From the NCBI GenBank assembly GCA_000770645.1, contig JQID01000177.1:1-61537 (forward strand): 61,537 nt of DNA. The letters are read 5' to 3'. A program made the translations under genes and the position numbers. The DNA is from Desulfosporosinus sp. Tol-M (GTDB lineage Bacteria > Bacillota > Desulfitobacteriia > Desulfitobacteriales > Desulfitobacteriaceae). The notes beneath the pieces were generated by a model. It had not been told where the DNA came from. It did not search any database and saw only the letters and a program-made list of their open reading frames with translations. This document shows positions 1 to 9,115 of this stretch, piece after piece; within the stretch, counting starts at the first letter, position 1, and the number at the start of each line of letters is the position of its first letter.

Positions 1-63
1 AGAGGTCCTTAGACCGGGGAGAATCTGTCTGGTCCGAGCGGTACAGAATCCAGATTGGATTTA

Positions 64-134
64 CACCGTGGGTAGAAAAAACCCAAGCGGAAAGTTCCAC
101 GATATTGGGGACTACGCTTGGGCTATTTATTTTA
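64..134 (+). promoter_or_regulatory. Attenuator-like leader of the ilv-leu operon
   Basis: Two mutually exclusive hairpins can be drawn. The first pairs CCG-T-GGGT (66-73) with ACCC-AAG-CGG (81-90). The second pairs CCCAAGCG (82-89) with CGCTTGGG (115-122), with an inner stem AGTTCC (93-98) / GGGACT (108-113), and is followed by CTATTTATTTTA, so it looks like an intrinsic terminator. They share the strand 81-90, the layout of transcription attenuation. The T-box core GGTGGTACCGCG is not present in the visible part, so the sensing element is either outside the window or of another kind. Confidence 0.5.
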
Positions 135-236
135 GTGGATGCCGGTGATTTAGTTGATGGGCAAGAAACCGGAGATGGAGTTCCCGGAGAAGTGTTAAAA
201 GGCAACAGGCAGATGAGTTTGGAAGGGAAAATGAGT

Positions 237-1925
237 ATGAGTGAAGAAAAAAAAGGATTAAAAGGGGCAACGGTCTTATTAAATGCCTTACAGCAAGAAG
301 GTGTTGACGTTCTTTTCGGTTATCCGGGTGGCGTGTTACTTCCATTGTACGATGCCCTTCTGGATAGTCCCATTCGACACGTATTGGCACGTCATGAACA
401 AGGAGTGGTGTTTGCGGCGGATGGTTATGCTCGAGTTAGTGGAAAGGTAGGGGTTTGTTTAGCAACATCCGGCCCGGGGGCGACGAATCTCGTAACGGGT
501 ATTGCCAATGCCTATGCAGATTCTATCCCTTTAGTCGTTTTAACGGGGCAGGTTCCTACGGGTCTGCTCGGATGTGACTCTTTTCAAGAAGCGGATATTA
601 TCGGGATTACGATACCCATAACCAAACACTCTTATTTGGTTAAAGATCCGAGGGAGCTGCCGCGGATTGTTAAAGAGGCTTTTTATCTTGCTCGAACAGG
701 CCGACCTGGGCCTGTGCTCATCGATCTCCCGAAGGACGTTTTAGCACAGGAAAATGTTGAACCCTTTCCTGCGGATATGAAATTGAAGGGGTACAAAGTG
801 TTTGGCAGGGGAAATAACGATGAAATCGATGAAGTGGCGAAGGCACTTTCGGAATGTCGAAAACCTGTACTTTATGCCGGGGGCGGTGTGGTTACGGCAG
901 GAGCAGAAGGAGTTCTGAGGCAGTTAGCCGAAACAGCAGATTTACCGGTAGTCACGACTTTGATGGGCATTGGAAGCCTGCCTTTCGGGCATCCTAATTT
1001 ATTAGGAATGGTTGGCATGCATGGAACGGTGACGGCGAATTATGCCGTGGATGATTGTGATTTGCTGATTGCGGTGGGGGTACGCTTTGATGACCGGGTG
1101 ACCAGCGGTTTAGGCCATCGTTTTGCCACTAAAGCAAAAGTCGTTCATATCGACATCGATCCCGTGGAGATAAGCAAAGTGGTAAAAACGCATATTCAAA
1201 TTGTTGGGAATGCCCGCTCTGTCCTGGAAGAATTATTGGACATCTTACCGGGGTTCACTGTTCCTCAGGTTGCCGACTGGTGGAACCAATTACGTGTTTG
1301 GAAGAAAGATCATCCTTTGAGCTATGATTTGGACAGACTTACACCCCAAATGGTAATCGAATGTCTGGGAGAGCTTACTGATGAGCATACGATCATCACA
1401 ACTGATGTAGGCCAGCATCAAATGTGGGCCGCTCAGTATTATCCGACAGTGAACCCACGCAATTATGCGACCAGTTGTGGACTGGGAGCTATGGGTTATG
1501 GACTTCCTGCCGCTGTAGGGGCGCAAGTTGCCCGTCCTGAAGCTTTGGTGGTTTTGATAACGGGAGACGGTTCCTTACAGATGTCGCTCCAGGAGTTAGG
1601 AACTATTGCTCAGAACAAACTTCCGATTAAAATTATCTTACTGAACAATGGCGTCCTTGGCCTGGTTCGCCAATGGCAGAAGAGTTTTTATGGGGGGCGG
1701 TATAGTCAAACACAGCTCGATGGCAATCCGGATTTTGTCAAAGTAGCGGAGGCCTATGGGATGCTGGGAATTAATGTCGATTCCACTGAGCAGGTTCAAA
1801 GTGCCATAGCGGAGGCAATCAAACATTCCGGGCCGGTGCTGGTGAATTTTACGATCTCCCCGGACGAAGCTGTATTGCCCTTAATTCCGCCGGGTAAAGA
1901 TATTACTGAAATGATTGTGAGGTAA
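237..1925 (+). CDS. ilvB: Acetolactate synthase large subunit
   Basis: Catalytic subunit of acetohydroxyacid synthase: condenses pyruvate with pyruvate or 2-oxobutyrate using thiamine diphosphate, the first common step to valine, leucine and isoleucine, in the cytoplasm. The 562-residue protein has the usual length. The N-terminal TPP/Pyr domain shows FGYPGGVLLPLYDALL and the catalytic Glu in RHEQG (about residue 54); the C-terminal domain shows the TPP-Mg motif beginning GDGSLQMS and ending in LLNN. The reading frame is open further upstream through the leader hairpin, but GGAAGGG at 221-227 best serves ATG 237; ATG 231 and ATG 213 are alternatives. First gene of a tightly spaced six-gene operon; ilvN starts 4 nt after the stop. 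Confidence 0.95.
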   Translation: MSEEKKGLKGATVLLNALQQEGVDVLFGYPGGVLLPLYDALLDSPIRHVLARHEQGVVFAADGYARVSGKVGVCLATSGPGATNLVTGIANAYADSIPLVVLTGQVPTGLLGCDSFQEADIIGITIPITKHSYLVKDPRELPRIVKEAFYLARTGRPGPVLIDLPKDVLAQENVEPFPADMKLKGYKVFGRGNNDEIDEVAKALSECRKPVLYAGGGVVTAGAEGVLRQLAETADLPVVTTLMGIGSLPFGHPNLLGMVGMHGTVTANYAVDDCDLLIAVGVRFDDRVTSGLGHRFATKAKVVHIDIDPVEISKVVKTHIQIVGNARSVLEELLDILPGFTVPQVADWWNQLRVWKKDHPLSYDLDRLTPQMVIECLGELTDEHTIITTDVGQHQMWAAQYYPTVNPRNYATSCGLGAMGYGLPAAVGAQVARPEALVVLITGDGSLQMSLQELGTIAQNKLPIKIILLNNGVLGLVRQWQKSFYGGRYSQTQLDGNPDFVKVAEAYGMLGINVDSTEQVQSAIAEAIKHSGPVLVNFTISPDEAVLPLIPPGKDITEMIVR

Positions 1926-1929
1926 TAAC

Positions 1930-2409
1930 ATGTTGCATACACTTGCAGTCCTAGTGGAGAACCACCCCGGAGTTTTAATCCGGGTAGCGGGCTTGTTCGC
2001 TCGCAGGGGGTATAACATCGATAGCCTGACAGTCTGTCAGACGGAAGATCCTGATATTTCGAGGATGACGATTGTCGTAGACGGTGATGATCAGGTCATT
2101 GAGCAGGTGAGAAATCAACTCAGTAAACTGGTGGTTGTGCATACAGTTTCGGATCTGACGGGGGAAAGTGTTGTTGAGCGAGAGCTGGCGTTAATCCGGG
2201 TTGAAGTCAGCCCGGAAACTCGAGCAGTGGTTTTCCAGACAGTCGAAGTTTTCCGGGGACGAATTGTAGATATGGGTAGAAGCACTATTACTGTTGAGTT
2301 GACCGGGGATATTGCCAAAATTGATGCGTTTGTTAACGCGATTAGTCCCTATGGGTTATTAGAACTGGTCAGAACAGGCAAGATAGCCATGTTGCGATCT
2401 GAATTATAA
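1930..2409 (+). CDS. ilvN: Acetolactate synthase small (regulatory) subunit
   Basis: Regulatory subunit that activates IlvB and confers feedback inhibition by valine. The 159-residue protein starts directly with an ACT domain (LAVLVENHPGVLIRVAGLF, then RRGYNIDSLTV) and has the second ACT-like half typical of the 160-residue bacterial IlvN/IlvH. The start has GAGG 8 nt upstream, overlapping the end of ilvB. About 80 nt separate it from ilvC and contain a TATAGTATAT-like stretch that could be a weak internal promoter; that is only a guess. Confidence 0.95.
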   Translation: MLHTLAVLVENHPGVLIRVAGLFARRGYNIDSLTVCQTEDPDISRMTIVVDGDDQVIEQVRNQLSKLVVVHTVSDLTGESVVERELALIRVEVSPETRAVVFQTVEVFRGRIVDMGRSTITVELTGDIAKIDAFVNAISPYGLLELVRTGKIAMLRSEL

Positions 2410-2492
2410 GGATTCTGGATGGTGTGGTATAGTATATATGATATCTGGTCTGTTTGAGGGAAAGACTCATAATTGAAAGGAAGTAAGCAAAA

Positions 2493-3491
2493 ATGGCAAA
2501 AATGTATTATGAGGTAGATGCGAATCTGGAGTTGTTAAAAGGGAAAGTCATTGCGGTTATGGGATTTGGGAGCCAAGGGCATGCCCAGGCCCAAAATCTC
2601 AAAGATTCAGGACTTAAGGTACTGGTTGCGGACTTACCGGGAAGTGTCAACTGGAAGCGGGCGGTTGAGGCAGGCATGGAGGTTATGACGGTTCCCGAGG
2701 CAGCGGCACAAGCGGATATTATTCAAATTTTGCTTCCTGATGAGCTGCAAAGCAGGGTCTATCATGCAGAAATAGAAGAACATCTTACAGCCGGGAAAGC
2801 GCTCGTCTTTTCGCACGGCTTTAATATTCACTTTGGGCAAATTGTTCCTCCCGGAGACGTCGACGTCTTTATGGTAGCGCCTAAAAGCCCCGGTCACTTA
2901 GTACGCCGCACTTACACGGAAGGTGCGGGAGTACCGTCTTTGATTGCGGTCTTTCAAGATGCCACAGGTCAAGCCAAAGAATTAGCCCTGGCCTATGCCA
3001 AGGGAATTGGTTCAACGAAGGCCGGCGTGCTGGAAACAACCTTCAGAGAGGAAACAGAGACAGACTTGTTCGGGGAACAGGCAGTCCTTTGCGGAGGGGT
3101 TACCGAACTGATCAAAGCCGGTTTTGATACGTTGGTTGGAGCAGGTTATCAGCCCGAAATTGCTTATTTCGAGTGCTGTCATGAACTTAAGCTGATCGTT
3201 GATTTGATTTATGAAGGCGGCTTACAATGGATGCGTTATTCTATCTCGGATACCGCGCAGTATGGGGATCTGATAACCGGAAAACGGATTATTAATCAAG
3301 CAACTCGCCAGGAAATGGGAAAAGTTCTGGAAGAAATTCAAGATGGAAGCTTTGCCAAAGCGTGGTTACTCGAAAACCAGGTTAATCGACCGGCTTTTAA
3401 CGCTATGAATCGCAAAGAAGAAAATCATCTGATTGAAAAGGTTGGGGGAGAATTAAGAGGCATGATGAGCTGGCTTCAAAAACACGAGTAA
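2493..3491 (+). CDS. ilvC: Ketol-acid reductoisomerase (class I)
   Basis: Isomerises and reduces acetolactate / acetohydroxybutyrate to the dihydroxy acid with Mg2+ and a nicotinamide cofactor. The 332-residue length is that of class I enzymes; the Rossmann motif [13 protein letters not shown] starts at residue 24, and the C-terminal knotted domain contains [17 protein letters not shown] and [12 protein letters not shown] with the metal-binding acidic residues. The cofactor loop reads [10 protein letters not shown] (residues 45-54) where most NADPH enzymes have V-G-L-R-x-G-S-x-S-W: the Arg and the second phosphate-binding Ser are missing and an Asp is present at residue 47, which suggests NADH use. 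Strong RBS AAAGGAAG upstream of ATG. Confidence 0.95.
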   Translation: MAKMYYEVDANLELLKGKVIAVMGFGSQGHAQAQNLKDSGLKVLVADLPGSVNWKRAVEAGMEVMTVPEAAAQADIIQILLPDELQSRVYHAEIEEHLTAGKALVFSHGFNIHFGQIVPPGDVDVFMVAPKSPGHLVRRTYTEGAGVPSLIAVFQDATGQAKELALAYAKGIGSTKAGVLETTFREETETDLFGEQAVLCGGVTELIKAGFDTLVGAGYQPEIAYFECCHELKLIVDLIYEGGLQWMRYSISDTAQYGDLITGKRIINQATRQEMGKVLEEIQDGSFAKAWLLENQVNRPAFNAMNRKEENHLIEKVGGELRGMMSWLQKHE

Positions 3492-3615
3492 GTAGAGGTT
3501 TATTCACTATTGAAGCAAGCGTGTTAGGTTATCTCCCGGCCGTATACCGGGCGTTCGGACGGGGCTGGATTAAAATAAAAGCGGAAAATGCAGCTAAAGG
3601 GAGGGAGGAAGAGCA

Positions 3616-4881
3616 ATGTCCATGACCATTACAGAAAAGATTCTGGCGCAACATGCCGGACTGGATAACGTCGTTCCGGGGCAATTGATCACGGCGAAGT
3701 TGGATTTTGTCTTGGCAAATGATGTTACAGCGCCTGTGGCGATCCAGGAGTTTGCCAAGTTAGAAACGAAAAATGTCTTCGATCGCAATAAGGTTGCTCT
3801 TGTTCCGGACCATTTTGCGCCCAATAAAGATATTGCTTCGGCGGAACAATGCAAATTGATGCGTGACTTTGCAAGAGAACAGCAGATTGAACATTATTTT
3901 GAAGTGGGACAGATGGGTATTGAACATTGTCTGTTGCCGGAACAAGGACTAACTTTGCCCGGAGACCTGATTATTGGCGCTGACTCCCATACCTGCACCT
4001 ATGGAGCTGTTGGAGCGTTTGCCACAGGGGTCGGGAGCACAGATTTAGCAGCAGGGTTGGCGACCGGCGAAGCTTGGTTTCGGGTTCCGGAATCCATGAA
4101 GTTTATCTTCCATGGAACCCGGTTTCAAAAATGGGTCGGCGGGAAAGACCTGATCCTTTATCTGATCGGGAAATTGGGTGTCGATGGGGCTCGCTACCGA
4201 GCAATGGAGTTCACTGGCGAAGGAATAGCGGCCTTATCCATGGATAATCGTTTTACGATCTGCAATATGGCGATTGAAGCCGGCGCTAAAAATGGTATTA
4301 TCGCGCCGGATGACAAAACGTTTGCTTATCTTGAAGGACGAGCATGTCGCTCGTATCCTTTGTACTATAGTGATCAAGACGCTCATTACAGGGAAGTCCA
4401 GGAATTTAAAGTATCCGAGATCCCTTTGCAAGTGTCCTTCCCTCATTCCCCGGAAAACGCTAAATCAGTAAGGGAAGCCAGTGGGATTAAAATTGACCAG
4501 GTTGTGATCGGCTCCTGCACGAATGGTCGCCTGGAAGATCTGCGGATCGCGGCGGACATTCTGCGCGGTAAGAAAGTGCACCCGGAAATCCGTTGTTTGG
4601 TTTTCCCTGGAACACAAACTATTCTACGGGATGCAATGCGTGAGGGAATTATTGACACCTTGATTGAGGCGGGAGCTGCCGTCAGCACGCCGACCTGTGG
4701 TCCTTGTTTGGGTGGTCACATGGGAATCTTGGCCAAAGGGGAGCGGGCCGTATCCACCACAAACCGGAATTTTGTGGGACGCATGGGGCACGTGGAAAGT
4801 GAAGTTTACTTAGCCAATCCTGCGGTCGCAGCGGCCTCTGCTCTCAAGGGTCAAATAGCCCATCCAGAGGAGGTGTCTTAG
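3616..4881 (+). CDS. leuC: 3-isopropylmalate dehydratase large subunit
   Basis: With LeuD interconverts 2- and 3-isopropylmalate through a [4Fe-4S] cluster. The 421-residue protein is the short aconitase-family type also used by homoaconitase and related enzymes. Cluster ligands are visible as Cys in [11 protein letters not shown] and the pair in [22 protein letters not shown] is the typical substrate/cluster region. Assigned to leucine synthesis because leuD and leuB follow immediately. A second large subunit of the same type lies at 47979-49241 in a different context. RBS GGGAGGGAGGAAG precedes ATG 3616; ATG 3622 is also possible. Confidence 0.92.
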   Translation: MSMTITEKILAQHAGLDNVVPGQLITAKLDFVLANDVTAPVAIQEFAKLETKNVFDRNKVALVPDHFAPNKDIASAEQCKLMRDFAREQQIEHYFEVGQMGIEHCLLPEQGLTLPGDLIIGADSHTCTYGAVGAFATGVGSTDLAAGLATGEAWFRVPESMKFIFHGTRFQKWVGGKDLILYLIGKLGVDGARYRAMEFTGEGIAALSMDNRFTICNMAIEAGAKNGIIAPDDKTFAYLEGRACRSYPLYYSDQDAHYREVQEFKVSEIPLQVSFPHSPENAKSVREASGIKIDQVVIGSCTNGRLEDLRIAADILRGKKVHPEIRCLVFPGTQTILRDAMREGIIDTLIEAGAAVSTPTCGPCLGGHMGILAKGERAVSTTNRNFVGRMGHVESEVYLANPAVAAASALKGQIAHPEEVS

Positions 4882-4882
4882 A

Positions 4883-5371
4883 TTGGGAAGAGCGTGGAAG
4901 TTTGGGGATGACATAGATACGGATATCATTTTGCCGGCACGTTATTTAAATAAATCCACTCCTGAACATCTGGCGGCGCATTGCATGGAAGATGCGGGTA
5001 CGTCTTTTGCTCAGGACGTTAAAGCTGGGGACATTATGGTAGGTGGGAAAAACTTTGGCTGCGGTTCCTCGCGCGAGCATGCCCCGATAGCCATTAAGGT
5101 TTGTGGTATAAAAGTGGTGATTGCTGAGTCGTTTGCCCGAATTTTTTATCGTAATGCGTTAAATATTGGGTTGCCGATTATGGAATGCCCGGAAGCTGTG
5201 GCGGGAATTTCTGAAGGCAATGAGATAGAAGTTGATATTGAGTCGGGTACGATTGAGAATCTCACGACCCATCACAAATATCAGGCAGTTTCCTTTCCTC
5301 CCTTTATGCAGGAATTAATTCGCAGCGGTGGGCTTGTTCCCTACGTGAAAGGGAGGAACAAAAATGCCTGA
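4883..5371 (+). CDS. leuD: 3-isopropylmalate dehydratase small subunit
   Basis: Swivel-domain partner of LeuC, carrying substrate-recognition residues. The 162-residue protein shows [20 protein letters not shown] near the N terminus and [12 protein letters not shown], the small-subunit signature. Start is TTG at 4883, one base after the leuC stop, with AGAGGAGG 8-10 nt upstream; no better start exists before the conserved DIDTD. The recognition loop is ARYLNKS, unlike ARYANLS of the paralogue at 49234. The stop overlaps the leuB start by 8 nt. Confidence 0.93.
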   Translation: MGRAWKFGDDIDTDIILPARYLNKSTPEHLAAHCMEDAGTSFAQDVKAGDIMVGGKNFGCGSSREHAPIAIKVCGIKVVIAESFARIFYRNALNIGLPIMECPEAVAGISEGNEIEVDIESGTIENLTTHHKYQAVSFPPFMQELIRSGGLVPYVKGRNKNA

Positions 5372-6428
5372 TGTTTTGGTTCTCCCGGGTGACGGCATAG
5401 GAACAGAGATTACCCCGGAAGCGGTTAAGGTTTTACAAGCGGTGGTCAAAGGTCGCTCGACGAGCCTGAATTTTAATTACGGTTTAATCGGCGGAGCAGC
5501 TATTGACGAAGCGGGCAAGGCTTTGCCTGATGAAACGTTAGCGGCGGCACAGGCGGCGGATGCGATTCTCATGGGTTCAGTGGGTGGTCCTAAATGGGAT
5601 ACTCTGCCGGCTGGGGAACGTCCGGAATTGGGAGGGCTGCTTAAAATAAGAAAGGCCCTTGGTCTTTACGCGAATATCCGGCCAGTAAAAATGAGCCCCA
5701 TGTTGGTAGATGCCTCAACGCTGCGGCCTGAGGTGGTCAAGGACGTTGATCTCGTCGTTTTGCGGGAACTGACCGGCGGACTCTATTTCGGGGAGAAGGG
5801 CAGAAAAACCGACCCGGCGAGTGCTTATGACATATTGATCTATTCTGAGGAAGAGATCCGGCGCATTGTCGAACTCGGCTTTCAAATGGCCGGAAAACGA
5901 CGGGGGAAACTTTGTTCAGTCGATAAAGCGAATGTGCTGGAATCATCCCGTTTCTGGCGGGAAATCAGCAGTGAAATGGCTAAGGATTATCCCGACGTTG
6001 AGTTAACGCATATGTATGTGGACAATGCGGCCATGCAATTAATCCGTCAGCCGAATCAATTTGATGTGATTGTGACGGAGAACATGTTCGGTGATATCCT
6101 CACAGATTTAGCTTCAATGCTGGGCGGGTCGATCGGGATGATGCCTTCGGCCAGCTTAAATGGCACAAAAGGGCTCTATGAGCCGTCCCATGGCTCGGCA
6201 CCGGATATTGCCGGGCAAAATATTGCCAATCCTTTAGCGACAATCCTCTCAGGAGCCTTAATGCTGCGCTATTCGTTTGATATGGAGGAAGAGGCTCAAA
6301 TGATTGAGCGAGCGGTTGAAGCCGTCTTGGCAGACGGTTACCGGACGCCGGATTTAGCAAAACCTGGCGATAAAGTGTTAGGAACACGGGAAATGGGAAA
6401 TGCTGTCGTTGAGGCACTTGGATCATAG
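5364..6428 (+). CDS. leuB: 3-isopropylmalate dehydrogenase
   Basis: NAD-dependent oxidative decarboxylation of 3-isopropylmalate to 4-methyl-2-oxopentanoate. The 354-residue protein begins [20 protein letters not shown], has [12 protein letters not shown] and [15 protein letters not shown] in the active site, and [15 protein letters not shown] near the C terminus, all hallmarks of the isopropylmalate dehydrogenase branch. Last gene of the operon: overlaps leuD by 8 nt, RBS GGGAGG, and a terminator follows the stop within 10 nt. Confidence 0.95.
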   Translation: MPDVLVLPGDGIGTEITPEAVKVLQAVVKGRSTSLNFNYGLIGGAAIDEAGKALPDETLAAAQAADAILMGSVGGPKWDTLPAGERPELGGLLKIRKALGLYANIRPVKMSPMLVDASTLRPEVVKDVDLVVLRELTGGLYFGEKGRKTDPASAYDILIYSEEEIRRIVELGFQMAGKRRGKLCSVDKANVLESSRFWREISSEMAKDYPDVELTHMYVDNAAMQLIRQPNQFDVIVTENMFGDILTDLASMLGGSIGMMPSASLNGTKGLYEPSHGSAPDIAGQNIANPLATILSGALMLRYSFDMEEEAQMIERAVEAVLADGYRTPDLAKPGDKVLGTREMGNAVVEALGS

Positions 6429-6436
6429 ACAAAGTC

Positions 6437-6469
6437 AAAGAAGCACCCTGTCGGGTGCTTCTTACTTTG
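6437..6469 (+). terminator. Terminator of the ilv-leu operon
   Basis: AAGAAGCACCC (6438-6448) and GGGTGCTTCTT (6453-6463) form an 11-bp perfect hairpin with a 4-nt loop, followed by ACTTT. It sits 9 nt after the leuB stop. Confidence 0.85.
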
Positions 6470-6511
6470 AGTAAGAGTCCATATCCTCTCCATTTGAATT
6501 AAGTCTCCATG

Positions 6512-6541
6512 TTGAGTTATTAATGTTCGGGCGGATATGAT
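6512..6541 (+). promoter_or_regulatory. Possible promoter of the coiled-coil gene
   Basis: TTGAGT (6512-6517), 18-nt spacer, TATGAT (6536-6541), just downstream of the operon terminator and 24 nt before the start codon of the next gene. Plausible sigma-A type, untested. Confidence 0.4.
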
Positions 6542-6565
6542 ATACTTTGTGAGGGAGGGAAAGAT

Positions 6566-6883
6566 ATGGAAGAAATCCTCAAAGAAATTCTCGCGGTACT
6601 CAAAGAGCATTCTACAATAATAAAAGAGAATTCAACAATACTAAATGAACATTCAACAATATTAAGAGAGCATACAACAATACTAAGAGAGCATTCGACA
6701 ATATTAAGAGAGCATTCCACAATACTCAAAGAGCATTCAACAGAAATAAGGGACATTAAACGATCAGTTAAAACTTTGGAAATGGACATGACCGAAGTCA
6801 AAGACACGATTAACAAATATGTTTTTACAGACATCGCCAAACTGGAAAAACGATTGGAAATATTAGAAAAGAAAGTCGGTTAA
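6566..6883 (+). CDS. Heptad-repeat coiled-coil protein of unknown function
   Basis: 105-residue protein. Residues 9-58 are a run of seven-residue repeats of the form T-I-L-[RK]-E-H-S, followed by a less regular helix (DIKRSVKTLEMDMTEVKDTI) and KLEKRLEILEKKVG at the C terminus. The underlying DNA is a 21-nt tandem repeat. No signal peptide or membrane segment. RBS GAGGGAGGG is strong, and the frame is preserved across the repeat, so it is probably expressed. I do not recognise a family; a cytoplasmic oligomerisation or scaffold role is only a guess from the coiled-coil prediction. It precedes glgB by 27 nt and may be co-transcribed. Confidence 0.75.
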   Translation: MEEILKEILAVLKEHSTIIKENSTILNEHSTILREHTTILREHSTILREHSTILKEHSTEIRDIKRSVKTLEMDMTEVKDTINKYVFTDIAKLEKRLEILEKKVG

Positions 6884-6910
6884 GGAATAGGGTCGGAAAG
6901 GGCCTTCGAA

Positions 6911-9046
6911 GTGAGACTGTATGATGAGAGAGACCGTATGATGAAAAAAAATACTTCCTATAACGCTACAAACACTACAAACGCTACAAACTCCACAAAC
7001 ACTTCCCATAACGCTGAAGCGGGTCTTAAAATACTTGAAATTGACCCTTGGTTAGAGCCCTATAAGAAGGATATAATGCTTCGTATGAATTGTTACACAC
7101 AGGTTAAAAAATCGCTTCTTGGCGAGGCCGGCAAATTCAGAGACTTCGCCAACGGTCATAACTTTTTCGGCTTTCACCAGAATGGGGGCGGCTGGTATTA
7201 TCGCGAGTGGGCTCCCGCTGCGGAGGCATTGTTTCTAATCGGAGATTTTAACAACTGGAACCGGGCATCACACCCGCTCACCAAAAAAGAGGAAGGGCAC
7301 TGGGAGATATTTCTTCCCGGAAAAGAAGCTCTCGCCCACAAATCACGCGTCAAGGTTCGCATCGTGTTCAAGGGTACCGACCGCGACCGCATTCCCCTGT
7401 ATATTAGAAAAGTAATCCAGGATTCCAGGAATAACGATTTCAGCGGGCAGATTTGGGCTCCGGAGGAAGCGTACAAGTGGAGCGATGAAAACTTCCGTGT
7501 AGATGGCGAAAAACCACCGCTGATTTACGAGACACATATTGGCATGGCCCAGGAAAAAGAAGCCATTGGAACGTACAAGGAGTTCGAGGATAATATTCTG
7601 CCGCGCGTACAAGCGCTGGGCTATAATACCATACAGATAATGGCTATAATGGAGCATCCGTACTATGCGTCTTTTGGATATCACGTTTCCAATTATTTTG
7701 CTGCTTCATCCTGGTATGGAACGCCAGAGGAGCTGAAGTCTCTTGTTGATAAGGCGCACAGTTTGGGAATCGCCGTCCTGATGGATATAGTGCAGTCCCA
7801 TGCGGTTAAAAACTTCGCCGAAGGCATCAACGAGTTTGACGGTACCGCGCATCAGTTTTTCCATTCCGGCAGTCGCGGCTGCCATCTTGCCTGGGACTCG
7901 AAGCTTTTTAACTATGGGAAACATGAAGTAATACACTTTCTGCTCTCCTGTATTAAATTCTGGTTAGAAGAATATCATTTTGACGGGTTCAGGTTCGACG
8001 GCGTAACATCGATGATTTACCGTGACCATGGTCTGGGAACTGCTTTTAATGAATATGGTAAGTACTTCAGCCTGAATACGGATATTGAAGCCATCACATA
8101 TCTCCAGTTCGCAAATGAGCTGATCAAGGAAATCAGACCGGATGCGCTAAGCATCGCGGAAGACATGAGCGGTATGCCGGGTATGTGCCTTCCTGTAACA
8201 GATGGAGGAATTGGATTTGATTATCGCCTGGCAATGGGGATGCCGGACTTTTGGATTAATATTCTGAAGACTAATGATGACAATTGGGATCTATATCAGC
8301 TATGGCATGAGCTTACCACAAGTCGTCCGGGAGAAAAACGGATAGGCTATGTCGAATCCCATGATCAGGCCATGGTTGGGGATAAGACCCTTATTTTCAG
8401 GATGGCGGACAAGGAAATGTACTGGCATATGAATAAGGAAGGCCGGAGCTTAGGGGTGGAACGTGCAATTGCGCTGCATAAGATGGCGCGGTTAATCACA
8501 ATATCTCTAGGCGCGGAAGGGTATCTTAATTTTATGGGCAATGAGTTTGGACATCCGGAGTGGATTGACTTTCCAAGAGAGGGCAACGGCTGGAGCTTCA
8601 AACATTGCCGTAGACTCTGGAGCCTGGCGGACAGTCCCTTCTTAAGATATGAAGACCTTAAGAACTTTGACAGCACTATGATAAAGCTTATGTCTGAAGA
8701 GGGTCTTATGGGAAGCGGAGTTCCCCAGCAGCTTTGGCTAGATCAGAATAAGAAGGTCCTGGCCTACAGGAAGCAAGATTTTATTTTCATATTTAACTTC
8801 CATCCAGCCAATTCATACGAAGACCTGGAAATCCCTATTCAAGAAAACAGCAGTTTTAAGGTTACGCTGGATACAGATGAAGAGCGGTTTGGAGGGTACA
8901 AGCGCATATCCCATGCTATCACATACGAAACCCATAAGCTGAAAATGAACCGGAACTTTACGGGCATTTCCATATATTCGCCCTGCCGCACAGCTTTGGT
9001 ATTAAAAAAGCTTACTGATTATCATTCTTCACTGGAAATAAGGTAG
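6911..9046 (+). CDS. glgB: Glycogen branching enzyme, eukaryotic-type GH13
   Basis: 1,4-alpha-glucan branching enzyme: transfers alpha-1,4 oligomers to alpha-1,6 branch points. N-terminal CBM48 (WAPAAEALFLIGDFNNWNR), then the GH13 barrel with ETHIGMAQ, QIMAIMEHPYYASFGYHVS, nucleophile Asp in GFRFDGVTSM, acid/base Glu in SIAEDMSGMP and Asp in ESHDQAMVGDK; C-terminal beta domain includes IFNFHP. These blocks resemble animal and yeast GBE1 more than the usual bacterial GlgB. Residues 10-36 are an Asn/Thr/Ser low-complexity leader. Start is GTG 6911 with GGAAAGGG upstream; ATG 6938 is an alternative. No other glycogen genes are nearby. Confidence 0.9.
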   Translation: MRLYDERDRMMKKNTSYNATNTTNATNSTNTSHNAEAGLKILEIDPWLEPYKKDIMLRMNCYTQVKKSLLGEAGKFRDFANGHNFFGFHQNGGGWYYREWAPAAEALFLIGDFNNWNRASHPLTKKEEGHWEIFLPGKEALAHKSRVKVRIVFKGTDRDRIPLYIRKVIQDSRNNDFSGQIWAPEEAYKWSDENFRVDGEKPPLIYETHIGMAQEKEAIGTYKEFEDNILPRVQALGYNTIQIMAIMEHPYYASFGYHVSNYFAASSWYGTPEELKSLVDKAHSLGIAVLMDIVQSHAVKNFAEGINEFDGTAHQFFHSGSRGCHLAWDSKLFNYGKHEVIHFLLSCIKFWLEEYHFDGFRFDGVTSMIYRDHGLGTAFNEYGKYFSLNTDIEAITYLQFANELIKEIRPDALSIAEDMSGMPGMCLPVTDGGIGFDYRLAMGMPDFWINILKTNDDNWDLYQLWHELTTSRPGEKRIGYVESHDQAMVGDKTLIFRMADKEMYWHMNKEGRSLGVERAIALHKMARLITISLGAEGYLNFMGNEFGHPEWIDFPREGNGWSFKHCRRLWSLADSPFLRYEDLKNFDSTMIKLMSEEGLMGSGVPQQLWLDQNKKVLAYRKQDFIFIFNFHPANSYEDLEIPIQENSSFKVTLDTDEERFGGYKRISHAITYETHKLKMNRNFTGISIYSPCRTALVLKKLTDYHSSLEIR

Positions 9047-9115
9047 CCTTCTCGCCCAAAAGGAACGAGGAGGCCGTTTATGTAGGATGAGCTAACTAAA
9101 GAAAGGGTGCGGTTT

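Noticed and set aside
1..104. T-box riboswitch before ilvB
   Set aside because: The GGTGGTACCGCG core and the Stem I motifs seen before leuA are absent from the visible leader.
105..236. N-terminal extension of IlvB through the leader hairpin
   Set aside because: The open frame covers the terminator-like hairpin and has no ribosome site; the ATG at 237 gives the normal family length.
6520..6840. Minus-strand ORF opposite the heptad protein
   Set aside because: It is the mirror of the 21-nt repeat; the plus strand has the RBS, a promoter candidate and the regular helical pattern.
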